Shown here piece after piece: positions 1 through 5,271 of a stretch of 5,318 nucleotides of DNA. Position numbers and translations under genes: made by a program. The DNA is from JBGQJN01 sp964423175 (GTDB taxonomy: Bacteria > Patescibacteriota > Minisyncoccia > 2-02-FULL-40-12 > IGHO2-01-FULL-4-A), in NCBI GenBank assembly GCA_964423175.1, contig CAYRDM010000039.1, forward strand, positions 1-5,318. Reading direction: 5' to 3'. The first letter of the stretch is position 1. Each line of letters starts with the position of its first letter. A model generated the notes under the pieces. The model was not told the origin of the DNA and did not search any database. It saw only the letters and a program-made list of their open reading frames with translations.

Positions 1-71
1 CCCATCGGGATTCGAACCCGAGTTTGATGGCTGAGAACCATCCGTCCTAGACCAGGCTAGACGATAGGAGC
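1..71 (-). tRNA. tRNA-Glu (anticodon CTC), 3' end cut by window edge
   Basis: Read on the minus strand this folds as a full cloverleaf. The 5' acceptor strand GCTCCTA is at 65-71. The D-arm stem is GTCT/GGAC. The anticodon stem GATGG/CCATC encloses the loop TTCTCAG, giving anticodon CTC, which reads GAG. The variable loop has 4 nt (AAAC) and the T-arm is TCGGG-TTCGAAT-CCCGA. Only four bases of the 3' acceptor strand (TGGG) lie in the window; they pair with CCTA, allowing one G-U, and the last three bases plus any CCA are beyond the edge. The fold also carries the features known to mark tRNA-Glu for E. coli GluRS: U11-A24, U13-G22 with A46, and no base 47. The gene lies 67 nt downstream of the murF stop on the same strand, so it could be read through from the operon or use its own promoter. 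Confidence 0.95.
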
Positions 72-81
72 GATCGATAAC

Positions 82-110
82 AATCTAGCAAATTTTAATA
101 ATAAAGTTAA
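82..110 (-). promoter_or_regulatory. Possible weak promoter for the tRNA-Glu gene
   Basis: On the minus strand TTAACT (105-110) and TAGATT (82-87) are separated by 17 nt, and TGC stands directly before TAGATT as an extended -10 element. Transcription would begin a few bases before the tRNA 5' end at 71. Each hexamer matches the sigma70 consensus only about 4 of 6, in AT-rich DNA where such matches occur by chance. Read-through from murF is the alternative. Confidence 0.25.
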
Positions 111-120
111 GAAATTGAGA

Positions 121-129
121 TTATCCACA
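121..129 (+). promoter_or_regulatory. DnaA-box-like 9-mer TTATCCACA
   Basis: This is an exact match to the bacterial DnaA box TTATNCACA, 10 nt beyond the murF stop codon (139-141). Its right half is also the left arm of a hairpin (124-148), so the match may owe something to that structure. It stands alone, without a cluster around it, and its role is unknown. Confidence 0.25.
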
Positions 130-148
130 ATGATGTGATTATTGTGGA
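124..148 (-). other. Inverted repeat spanning the murF stop codon
   Basis: TCCACAAT (124-131) and ATTGTGGA (141-148) are perfect 8-bp complements around a 9-nt loop, and the murF TAA at 139-141 straddles the loop and stem. In the minus-strand transcript the stem is followed by UAAUCUCAAU, with no uridine run, so it does not look like a standard intrinsic terminator. It could protect the mRNA 3' end or bind a protein. Confidence 0.4.
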
Positions 149-1416
149 ATGTTTATCTCGTTCACAATCTTCTCCATCTTCATAGATCTTGAGCCCTTAA
201 CCAAAACGACATCGTTTTCTTGAATAACTTCCTTAATCTTGAGTCTAGCATCTTCAGAATTGCTAAAGCTCATAATTTTTTCTGCGGACATCTGATCAAC
301 AGCAGAATCTGCAATAAATTTTGCCGCTAAACCAACCGTAATCAAAACATCGCAGCGCTCCCCGGCCAAATTACCAACTCTATGATGTGCATTAACTTCA
401 TACTTACCAAGCTCTTTCATATCGCCTAGAATAGCTATTCGACGACCCTTTTTACCAAAAGATTCTCTTGCTTTGGCAAAATCTCTTAAAGTATCCAGAG
501 CAGCATGCATGGAAAGTGGCGAAGCGTTATAAGTATCGTCTATTATTGCTGTCTCCTTTATTCCCCTGGAAAGATTCATCCTATGATGTGGCAATTCAAT
601 ATTTTCAATTGACTTTGATATATCAATCAAATTTAATCCAAAATGCATGCCGACTGCTGCACCAGCTAAAATTGAATAAATCTGATGAAGGCCGACTAAA
701 TTATTTACCCTTACTGGCACAAAAGTACTTCCGCTATTTATCTTAAATGACAAACCACCAATACTGTCATTATTTTCGTTTGCAAAATAGGATGTATCCG
801 AAGCCCAAATATCCGCATTATTAGAAAAACCGAATGTCATAATCTTAGCAGAAGTTTTTTCTCTCATATCCAAAACCGTTTGATCATCATAGTTTAAAAC
901 AGCCAATCCCCCGCTTGAAGGCAAAGAAGAAATTAGTTTGGATTTTTCTTTTGCAACCTCCTGAGGACTAGCGTAAAACTCAACATGAACAGGAATATCA
1001 CCAACAGCGCTTACGACACCTACGTTCGGCTTAACAGTATCGACTAGGTATTCAATGTCTCGAGGTTTGTCAGCCGCAAGTTCTAGAACTAAAAATTTAG
1101 GATATTCTTGCTTGGGCCAGCCAAAAGTAAGCCAAAATGCCTTGAATAAAGACTCTCCCAAATATAAAGCTAGTTTTAATTTAGAATTTTTAAAATAATG
1201 TGGCTTTATCCTCAAAACAGCCATTGGAACGCCAAGTTCGTTATTAAAATTCTGTTCATTTTTGGCCACCCAAAACTTGTAGCTTAGCGCCGAAAATATT
1301 GCTTCTTTTGCACTAGTCTTACCTACAGACCCAGTCACTCCTATTACAATAGGTTTATAACGAGTGATCACCTTTTGTGCCAAAAATTTTAGTGTTTTCT
1401 TTAAAATTTTTCTCAT
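139..1416 (-). CDS. murF: UDP-N-acetylmuramoyl-tripeptide--D-alanyl-D-alanine ligase (MurF), short form
   Basis: MurF is the cytoplasmic ATP-dependent ligase that adds D-Ala-D-Ala to UDP-MurNAc-tripeptide, the last step in making the UDP-linked peptidoglycan precursor. The 425-residue product shows the Mur ligase ATPase core. The P-loop GVTGSVGKT is at residues 26-34, NNELGVPMAVLR at 58-69, a metal-ligand glutamate probably at E112, and K158 in AKEKSKL is the likely carbamylated lysine. The MurF-type C-terminal signatures follow: IIDDTYNASPLSM (291-303), LGDMKELG (330-337) and LVKGSRSMKME (405-415). The N-terminal UDP-MurNAc-binding domain, about 80-100 residues in E. coli MurF, is absent; a basic helix of about 20 residues precedes the P-loop. 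Compact MurFs of this kind appear typical of Patescibacteria (from memory, not checked). The usual E-(M/L)-G-A motif reads ELAAD at 112-116. ATG follows the ftsI TAA after one base, so translation is probably coupled. A generic Mur-ligase relative is the alternative, but the C-terminal motifs favour MurF. Confidence 0.9.
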   Translation of the reverse strand: MRKILKKTLKFLAQKVITRYKPIVIGVTGSVGKTSAKEAIFSALSYKFWVAKNEQNFNNELGVPMAVLRIKPHYFKNSKLKLALYLGESLFKAFWLTFGWPKQEYPKFLVLELAADKPRDIEYLVDTVKPNVGVVSAVGDIPVHVEFYASPQEVAKEKSKLISSLPSSGGLAVLNYDDQTVLDMREKTSAKIMTFGFSNNADIWASDTSYFANENNDSIGGLSFKINSGSTFVPVRVNNLVGLHQIYSILAGAAVGMHFGLNLIDISKSIENIELPHHRMNLSRGIKETAIIDDTYNASPLSMHAALDTLRDFAKARESFGKKGRRIAILGDMKELGKYEVNAHHRVGNLAGERCDVLITVGLAAKFIADSAVDQMSAEKIMSFSNSEDARLKIKEVIQENDVVLVKGSRSMKMEKIVNEINIPQ

Positions 1417-1417
1417 T

Positions 1418-3160
1418 TTATTTTCTTGTCGGTGGAATATTAAAATATCTTATCAAATACCTAGCGATATCACCGAATACTGGGGACAAACTGTCTGCTG
1501 CAAATTTTATGCCTTGAGGTTTTTCCATCTTTATCAAAACGACAAACCGAGGTGAATATGCCGGAGCGAAGCCCAGAAAATCATGAATAAACTGGTCGTT
1601 ACCCAAGTAACCCCCATCTGGGCTTGGTATCTGGGCAGTCCCAGTCTTGCCGGCGATATCATAACCCTTAATCCTCGCCTTGTCGAAACCTTTTTCGACG
1701 ACATCAGCAAGCATAGATTTAATCTGTTCGGATGTTTTTTCTGTTATGGGAGCCCCGAGGACTTTTGGTTTTGTTTCAATAGAAGTGCCATCTGGCCTCA
1801 ATATCTCTTTTATAATAAATGGTTTCATTAATTTACCGCCATTAGCTATCGCAGAATAAGCGTTGACTAATTGTATCGGCGAAACGGCAATGCCTTGTCC
1901 GAAAGAAGCGGTTAAAAAATTTAACCTGTGGCCAGAATAAAGATTAGAGATATTCCCAGAGACCTCGCCGCTTAAGTCGATGCCGCTCTTCTGACCGAAA
2001 CCGAAACTGACGACATAATTTAGAAAAGCATCGTCGCCAGTTTTCTGCTCAGCAAAAATAGCACCGGTATTCAATGAGTGTTCCAAAACCTGCCTCATGG
2101 TTTGGATGCCATTGGCTTTTTCATTGAAATTTTTAATTGTATAGCCTGCCTCTTTTACTTCACCAGTATCATTGTATGTCGTATCGGGGGTAACCGCACC
2201 AGAATCCACGGCGGCCGACATTGTAATGGGTTTAAAAGATGATCCGGGTTCAAAAACTTCTTGAACCGCCGGATTAATAAAGTCTTGGAGCTGATAGGAA
2301 GAATAGCTGTTAGGATCAAAACTTGGCGAAGAAGCCATTCCGAGAATTGCCCCAGTAGTTGGATCCTCAACTATTATGGTCCCCTTTGAAGCATGCCATT
2401 TTTTTAAAACTGAATCTAAAGACAGCTCAATTAATGATTGAATATTCTGGTCTATGGTTAAAACCAGGTCGTCGCCGGCGCTACTTCCCTCTTCGGTTTT
2501 AGCAGGCTGTCCTTTTTGCCAAAACTTAAGAGTTTTAAAAATATCTGAATAGGTCTTATTCCCGAGCAAATCCTGAGTCTTAGTTTCACCACTTAAAATA
2601 TCATCATAATACGCCTCTACACCATATCTGCCGACCCTCTGGTTATCCTGATAGCCGACAAAACCCAAGGTATGTGCGGCTGAGCTACCGCCAGCATAAT
2701 AACGGCCGACTTCTGAAGCAACGGTCAAACCCTTAAGTTTTAGATCATTGATTTGCTTCGCCTGATCTTTATTTAAATTCCTGGCAATAACCATGTAGGA
2801 TTTGGATTTATCAGAAAGTATATTTTCAACATCTTCTTGGTTTTGTTTAATTATAGGACTAATTTTTTCTGCGCTTTCTTTTGCTGAATTTATGTTTTTA
2901 TTATTTGAATATAAATAAAAAGACGACCGATTAGTTGCGACTATCTTATTAGTACCAGAACTCAAATCAGAAAAATAAATATTACCTCTCCCGGAAAGAA
3001 GAGCAGACGGATTGTTGTATTGATTTTGAGCAGATTTAACAAAAGTCGAATGTTGGGCAAAAGTTAAATTAAAAAGCCTATAAGTTATTAGGCCTGTTAA
3101 CAAAAAAAGTCCTACCAAAAATATATTGGCACGATTATCTCCTGAATTTCTGCTTGTCAT
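1418..3160 (-). CDS. ftsI: Septal peptidoglycan transpeptidase FtsI (class B penicillin-binding protein)
   Basis: FtsI cross-links septal peptidoglycan together with FtsW and is anchored in the membrane with its catalytic domain outside. The 580-residue protein has a short cytoplasmic N-terminus, one membrane segment at about 12-32, and a PBP-dimer (pedestal) region at about 50-220 that includes RYYAGGSSAAHTLGFVGY (153-170). The transpeptidase domain follows from about 232. All three catalytic motifs are intact: SSFK with nucleophile S307 and K310, SLN at 362-364, and KTG at 505-507. FGQGIAVSPIQL (420-431) is also characteristic of the family. It ends without PASTA repeats, as in the compact Gram-negative and Patescibacteria forms. 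The ATG lies 17 nt after the ftsL stop, and the only Shine-Dalgarno-like AGGTG is about 14 nt upstream, which is far. Its position between ftsL and murF is the usual dcw place of ftsI. An elongation PBP2 is less likely for that reason. Confidence 0.95.
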   Translation of the reverse strand: MTSRNSGDNRANIFLVGLFLLTGLITYRLFNLTFAQHSTFVKSAQNQYNNPSALLSGRGNIYFSDLSSGTNKIVATNRSSFYLYSNNKNINSAKESAEKISPIIKQNQEDVENILSDKSKSYMVIARNLNKDQAKQINDLKLKGLTVASEVGRYYAGGSSAAHTLGFVGYQDNQRVGRYGVEAYYDDILSGETKTQDLLGNKTYSDIFKTLKFWQKGQPAKTEEGSSAGDDLVLTIDQNIQSLIELSLDSVLKKWHASKGTIIVEDPTTGAILGMASSPSFDPNSYSSYQLQDFINPAVQEVFEPGSSFKPITMSAAVDSGAVTPDTTYNDTGEVKEAGYTIKNFNEKANGIQTMRQVLEHSLNTGAIFAEQKTGDDAFLNYVVSFGFGQKSGIDLSGEVSGNISNLYSGHRLNFLTASFGQGIAVSPIQLVNAYSAIANGGKLMKPFIIKEILRPDGTSIETKPKVLGAPITEKTSEQIKSMLADVVEKGFDKARIKGYDIAGKTGTAQIPSPDGGYLGNDQFIHDFLGFAPAYSPRFVVLIKMEKPQGIKFAADSLSPVFGDIARYLIRYFNIPPTRK

Positions 3161-3177
3161 TGTTTAAAATCTAGCAC

Positions 3178-3561
3178 CTATCGAGATTCATGAAAAGCGA
3201 AACCGTCATTGTCCAACATTGCTCCAGTGTCTTTAGCTTCAACCAAGCCATTCTTTTGAGCAAAATTCAACAATTCGCTTAAACTTTGGGTCTCTCTATT
3301 AACATCCATTGCTGCCAATTTAGAGTTAACTTGATCAATTTCGCCTTTATGCAGACTCAGATTATATTTTTGAAAAACAAGAAAATTAGCCAAGAAAACA
3401 TAGATCAGTACGAGAGATGCGATTAAGCCAATCAAAAAAATGTTTAATTTATCCTGGCTTATTTTTATTGTGCCGCGAACCCTGTCTTCTTTAAGAGGCT
3501 CTTTGGCTATTGTCCTACTTTTTTGTTTTATTTGGCTTAAAACACCTGTATAAACCGTCAA
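3178..3561 (-). CDS. ftsL: FtsL-like bitopic division protein, TTG start
   Basis: The 127-residue product has a basic cytoplasmic tail (about 1-38), one strongly hydrophobic membrane segment (about 40-63, FLIGLIASLVLIYVFLANFL), then an extracytoplasmic stretch with helical, coiled-coil character (about 66-105) and a short polar tail. This is the layout of FtsL and DivIC, which dimerise with FtsB/FtsQ partners to activate FtsWI. FtsL is too divergent to recognise by sequence; the call rests on topology, size and position between rsmH and ftsI, where ftsL normally lies. The only usable start in the open frame is TTG at 3559-3561: an in-frame TAA stands directly before it, and no ATG or GTG occurs before the membrane segment. 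No Shine-Dalgarno is visible. In the same frame, an ATG overlapping the rsmH stop begins 11 codons upstream (3592-3594), so the natural protein may be longer with a nonsense codon, or the TTG may be used by reinitiation. The stop is TAG, 17 nt before ftsI. Confidence 0.78.
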   Translation of the reverse strand: MTVYTGVLSQIKQKSRTIAKEPLKEDRVRGTIKISQDKLNIFLIGLIASLVLIYVFLANFLVFQKYNLSLHKGEIDQVNSKLAAMDVNRETQSLSELLNFAQKNGLVEAKDTGAMLDNDGFAFHESR

Positions 3562-3594
3562 TTATTTGAGCTGAGGCGTTCTTTCTCGGCTCAT
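3562..3594 (-). other. 10-codon reading frame between rsmH and ftsL, in frame with ftsL
   Basis: An ATG overlaps the rsmH TGA as ATGA and opens a frame encoding MSRERTPQLK. This ends at TAA (3562-3564), immediately followed in the same frame by the TTG that opens the long ftsL frame. It may be the true N-terminus of FtsL interrupted by a stop, a coupling mini-cistron that delivers ribosomes to the TTG, or chance. The ATGA junction repeats the mraZ-rsmH junction, which argues that the ATG is a real start. The residues are polar and basic, in keeping with an FtsL cytoplasmic tail. Confidence 0.4.
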
Positions 3595-4493
3595 TTAAGA
3601 ATTATTTTTTCTGCAACTCTCAACTTTGCGCTTCTGGATCTAGGGTTTTCTCTTATTTCAGTGAAATCAGCACGAATTGGCTTTTTTGTTATGATCTTTA
3701 AAATTCCTTCTTTGGATTTTGTTCTGAATAAATTCTTAACTATTCTATCTTCCAAAGAATGGAAGGTGATTACTTCTAACCTGCCGCCTACTTTCAAAAG
3801 ATCAATAGCTTGTTCCAAACCCGAACTGATATTCTCCAATTCATGATTTACGCTTATCCTCAAAGCCTGAAAGGTTCTGGTGGCAAAATGTATCCTTCCC
3901 CTTCTGTACCAAAATGGGACAGCTTCCTTGATTATTTCAACAAGCTGTAACGTTCTTTCTATCCTCCCTCTCCTTCTTGCATTAACGATAGCGACAGCGA
4001 TGGGGTCTGCGAACCTTTCTTCACCATATTCTTTGATCGCATTGGCCAATCTATCTTTTGACCAAGTATTCAATATCTCTTCCGCCGTTATGCCATCTTC
4101 TTCCTGATTGTTAAATCTCATATCCAGCGGCTCATCTTTTTGAAAACTGAATCCCTTTCCAGATTGGTCTACATGCCAACTAGACATACCAACATCAAAT
4201 AAAATTCCATCTATATTATTAAAATCATTCGTTCCACAAATCTTTTTTAAATTTACGTAACTGTCATTTACTAAAAGTATATTTTCGAATTCTGAATTTT
4301 TGACCCTTTCATCCAATTCTTTAAACAGTTGATTATCCCATTCTATGCCGAGTAGTTTGCCGTCCGGTAATATCTTTCTAGAAATTTCGGCTGCATGTCC
4401 ACCACCATCTATCGTCGCATCGATAAATCTACCGCCGGGTATGGGATTAAAATATTCGATCACTTCTTTTAGAAGAACTGGTTTGTGAATCAT
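3591..4493 (-). CDS. rsmH: 16S rRNA (cytosine(1402)-N(4))-methyltransferase RsmH
   Basis: RsmH (MraW) uses S-adenosylmethionine to methylate N4 of C1402 in the ribosomal P site of 16S rRNA. The 300-residue length is normal for the family. Signatures in order: HKPVLLKEV (3-11), the SAM-binding loop DATIDGGGHA (25-34), GIEWD (49-53) at the position of the usual GxDxD, DVGMSSWHVD (100-109), GFSFQKDEPLDMRF (114-127), YGEERFA (156-162), ATRTFQALRISVNHEL (204-219), FHSLEDRIVK (244-253) and NPRSRSAKLR (283-292). The middle part (about 130-205) corresponds to the family's inserted helical domain. The ATG overlaps the mraZ stop as ATGA, a translational-coupling arrangement, and GGGAG lies 4 nt upstream, inside the end of mraZ. 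It is the clearest Shine-Dalgarno of the operon, though slightly close to the start. All expected motifs are present and the identification is secure. Confidence 0.97.
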   Translation of the reverse strand: MIHKPVLLKEVIEYFNPIPGGRFIDATIDGGGHAAEISRKILPDGKLLGIEWDNQLFKELDERVKNSEFENILLVNDSYVNLKKICGTNDFNNIDGILFDVGMSSWHVDQSGKGFSFQKDEPLDMRFNNQEEDGITAEEILNTWSKDRLANAIKEYGEERFADPIAVAIVNARRRGRIERTLQLVEIIKEAVPFWYRRGRIHFATRTFQALRISVNHELENISSGLEQAIDLLKVGGRLEVITFHSLEDRIVKNLFRTKSKEGILKIITKKPIRADFTEIRENPRSRSAKLRVAEKIILK

Positions 4494-4924
4494 ATTACTC
4501 CCAACTCGCCTAACTTTTCTGCAATTCTATCTCCATTTTTTTCCAAGTTGTTTTTGTATGCAGCCCATCTTTCCTCATCCCATATTTCCAACCTATTAAA
4601 AACACCGGCAATAACAATATTTTTTTTAAGCAATCCATAATCTCTCAGAAAATCAGGAACAAGAATTCTACCAAGCTGATCTAAATCCACCTCTGAAGCA
4701 CCCGACAACATCAATCTTGCCAATCCCCTTGAATCTTGCTGACCGAATGGTAACTTTCCTAACTTTTCAGCAAGCTGTTCCCACTCCTTTACAGGAAAAA
4801 GGAATAAACAATTGTCTAAACCTTTTGTTAGGACAGCTCTCTCTCCAATTTCCTTTCTGAGTCTGACAGGAATTGATAATCTCTTTTTAGGGTCGAGTAT
4901 GTGTTTGTATTCTCCAATAAACAT
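4490..4924 (-). CDS. mraZ: Transcriptional regulator MraZ
   Basis: MraZ is a DNA-binding protein with two AbrB/SpoVT-like swapped-hairpin domains; family members form ring-shaped oligomers and usually regulate the dcw operon that they head. The 144 residues match the usual length. Each half has the expected D-x-x-x-R-x-x-x-P signature: DPKKRLSIP at 11-19 and DQLGRILVP at 82-90, with F-x-G-E-Y at the N-terminus as usual. VFNRLEIWDEERW (108-120) is also typical. The ATG at 4924 is the first start after an in-frame stop and gives the canonical N-terminus; no Shine-Dalgarno is close to it. It overlaps rsmH by 4 nt. The 10-bp-spaced repeats at 5038-5077, directly downstream of the predicted promoter, are its likely binding site, so autorepression is the likely control. 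Confidence 0.97.
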   Translation of the reverse strand: MFIGEYKHILDPKKRLSIPVRLRKEIGERAVLTKGLDNCLFLFPVKEWEQLAEKLGKLPFGQQDSRGLARLMLSGASEVDLDQLGRILVPDFLRDYGLLKKNIVIAGVFNRLEIWDEERWAAYKNNLEKNGDRIAEKLGELGVI

Positions 4925-5037
4925 AGATTTAGTAAAAAGTAATAAATTAGTTTCTGCTTTCTCTCTCTTTCTATCTTTTCAAAAGGCACATAGTCTACGA
5001 TTTTGAGTTCTTGTTTATACATGTTTATTAACAAAAA

Positions 5038-5077
5038 TATTTACTTGTTAACACTATTATCCACTTCATTACACTAT
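5038..5077 (-). promoter_or_regulatory. Candidate MraZ operator: four repeats at exact 10-bp spacing
   Basis: On the minus strand, in transcription order, the 10-mers are ATAGTGTAAT, GAAGTGGATA, ATAGTGTTAA and CAAGTAAATA. The AGTG core is at 5072-5075, 5062-5065 and 5052-5055, with a variant AGTA at 5042-5045. Spacing is exactly 10 bp, about one helical turn, which suits a ring-shaped MraZ oligomer contacting one face of the DNA. MraZ is known to bind short G-rich direct repeats of this periodicity upstream of its own gene (TGGG-type in E. coli; AAAGTG-type in mollicutes, from memory). The array starts around the predicted transcription start, so bound protein would block initiation or clearance. 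Confidence 0.75.
5057..5065 (+). promoter_or_regulatory. Near DnaA box TTATCCACT inside the operator
   Basis: This matches the DnaA box TTATNCACA at all but the last base. It overlaps the second and third candidate MraZ repeats, whose complement supplies the CCACT part, so the resemblance could be a by-product of the operator. Confidence 0.2.
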
Positions 5078-5083
5078 GTACTC

Positions 5084-5113
5084 ATTATATACCACCAGTT
5101 AATGAGCTTACAA
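5084..5113 (-). promoter_or_regulatory. Sigma70-type promoter of the mraZ-murF operon
   Basis: On the minus strand TTGTAA (5108-5113, 4 of 6 to the -35 consensus) and a perfect TATAAT (5084-5089) are separated by 18 nt. Transcription would start near 5077, at the edge of the 10-bp repeat array. It is the best promoter-like pair in the gap between the terminator and mraZ, and no other promoter is needed for the tightly packed genes downstream. Confidence 0.7.
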
Positions 5114-5123
5114 TACTCTGCAA

Positions 5124-5132
5124 TGTGCATAA
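5124..5132 (-). promoter_or_regulatory. DnaA-box-like 9-mer TTATGCACA upstream of the mraZ promoter
   Basis: This is an exact match to TTATNCACA on the minus strand, about 10 bp upstream of the predicted -35 element, a usual place for an activator or regulator. A second exact match lies at 5244-5252 on the other strand. DnaA control of division genes is known elsewhere (for example ftsL in Bacillus subtilis), but binding here is only inferred. Confidence 0.35.
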
Positions 5133-5162
5133 CTATTGAGTCAATCCGATATTTGGCTTAAA

Positions 5163-5198
5163 AACAGAAAAACGCTTTATAATAAGCGTTTTTCTGTT
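5163..5198 (-). terminator. Strong hairpin, intrinsic terminator (possibly bidirectional)
   Basis: AACAGAAAAACGCTT (5163-5177) and AAGCGTTTTTCTGTT (5184-5198) form a perfect 15-bp stem with a 6-nt loop. In minus-strand RNA the stem runs into a short U run (5160-5164), which would end the gene entering from the right edge and insulate mraZ. In plus-strand RNA it is followed by AG and then a much longer T-rich run, but no plus-strand gene precedes it in the window. Confidence 0.8.
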
Positions 5199-5200
5199 AG

Positions 5201-5222
5201 TTTTTTTATTTTTTATTTTTTA
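5201..5222. repeat. (T6A)x3 homopolymer-rich tract
   Basis: Adenines at 5208, 5215 and 5222 interrupt a thymine run at exact 7-nt spacing. It may be only the U tract of the adjacent hairpin in the plus direction plus replication slippage, or an easily melted, bent segment next to the DnaA-box-like site at 5244. Sequencing indels are likely here. Confidence 0.6.
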
Positions 5223-5243
5223 TTAAATTCCTATATATACAAG

Positions 5244-5252
5244 TTATCCACA
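5244..5252 (+). promoter_or_regulatory. DnaA-box-like 9-mer TTATCCACA
   Basis: This is an exact match to the consensus DnaA box, 21 bp from the (T6A)x3 tract and 20 bp beyond the stop of the gene entering from the right. Together with the site at 5124-5132 it makes two exact matches within 130 bp of intergenic DNA. Confidence 0.35.
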
Positions 5253-5271
5253 TAGTGAGTCCCGAACTCGC

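Larger units (their letters stand above)
4925..5077 (-). other. Long 5' leader of the mraZ operon
   Basis: If the promoter at 5084-5113 is correct, the transcript has about 150 nt before the mraZ ATG. The leader first carries the candidate MraZ repeats, then an inverted repeat (TTGTTAA 5045-5051 with TTAACAA 5028-5034, 10-nt loop). A nearly pure purine tract at about 4955-4980 (AGAAAGAGAGAGAAAG core) comes about 30 nt before the start codon. No Shine-Dalgarno is adjacent to the ATG, so the purine tract might serve as a ribosome standby site. No riboswitch class is recognised. Confidence 0.45.

Noticed and set aside
468..746. Plus-strand open frame of 92 codons inside murF
   Set aside because: It is antisense to a gene with a full set of Mur ligase motifs, shows no family features and has no promoter or ribosome site of its own.
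1364..1831. Plus-strand open frames over the ftsI-murF junction and the ftsI 3' end
   Set aside because: They lie opposite conserved FtsI residues, including the KTG region, and look like shadows of that codon pattern.
2155..2370. Minus-strand 71-codon frame inside ftsI
   Set aside because: It is out of frame with ftsI across the region encoding the SSFK motif, which the ftsI frame reads perfectly; there is no sign of a frameshift.
3661..4107. Two plus-strand open frames opposite rsmH
   Set aside because: RsmH motifs are continuous on the other strand; the plus-strand products resemble nothing known to me and lack start signals.
4490..4493. Alternative genetic code with TGA as glycine, as in some candidate phyla
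   Set aside because: TGA ends both mraZ and rsmH exactly where the families end, and none is seen inside the conserved frames.
5135..5145. Interrupted palindrome ATTGAGTCAAT as a possible operator
   Set aside because: It is short, occurs once, and sits upstream of the promoter with no repeat partner. It cannot be told from chance in AT-rich DNA.
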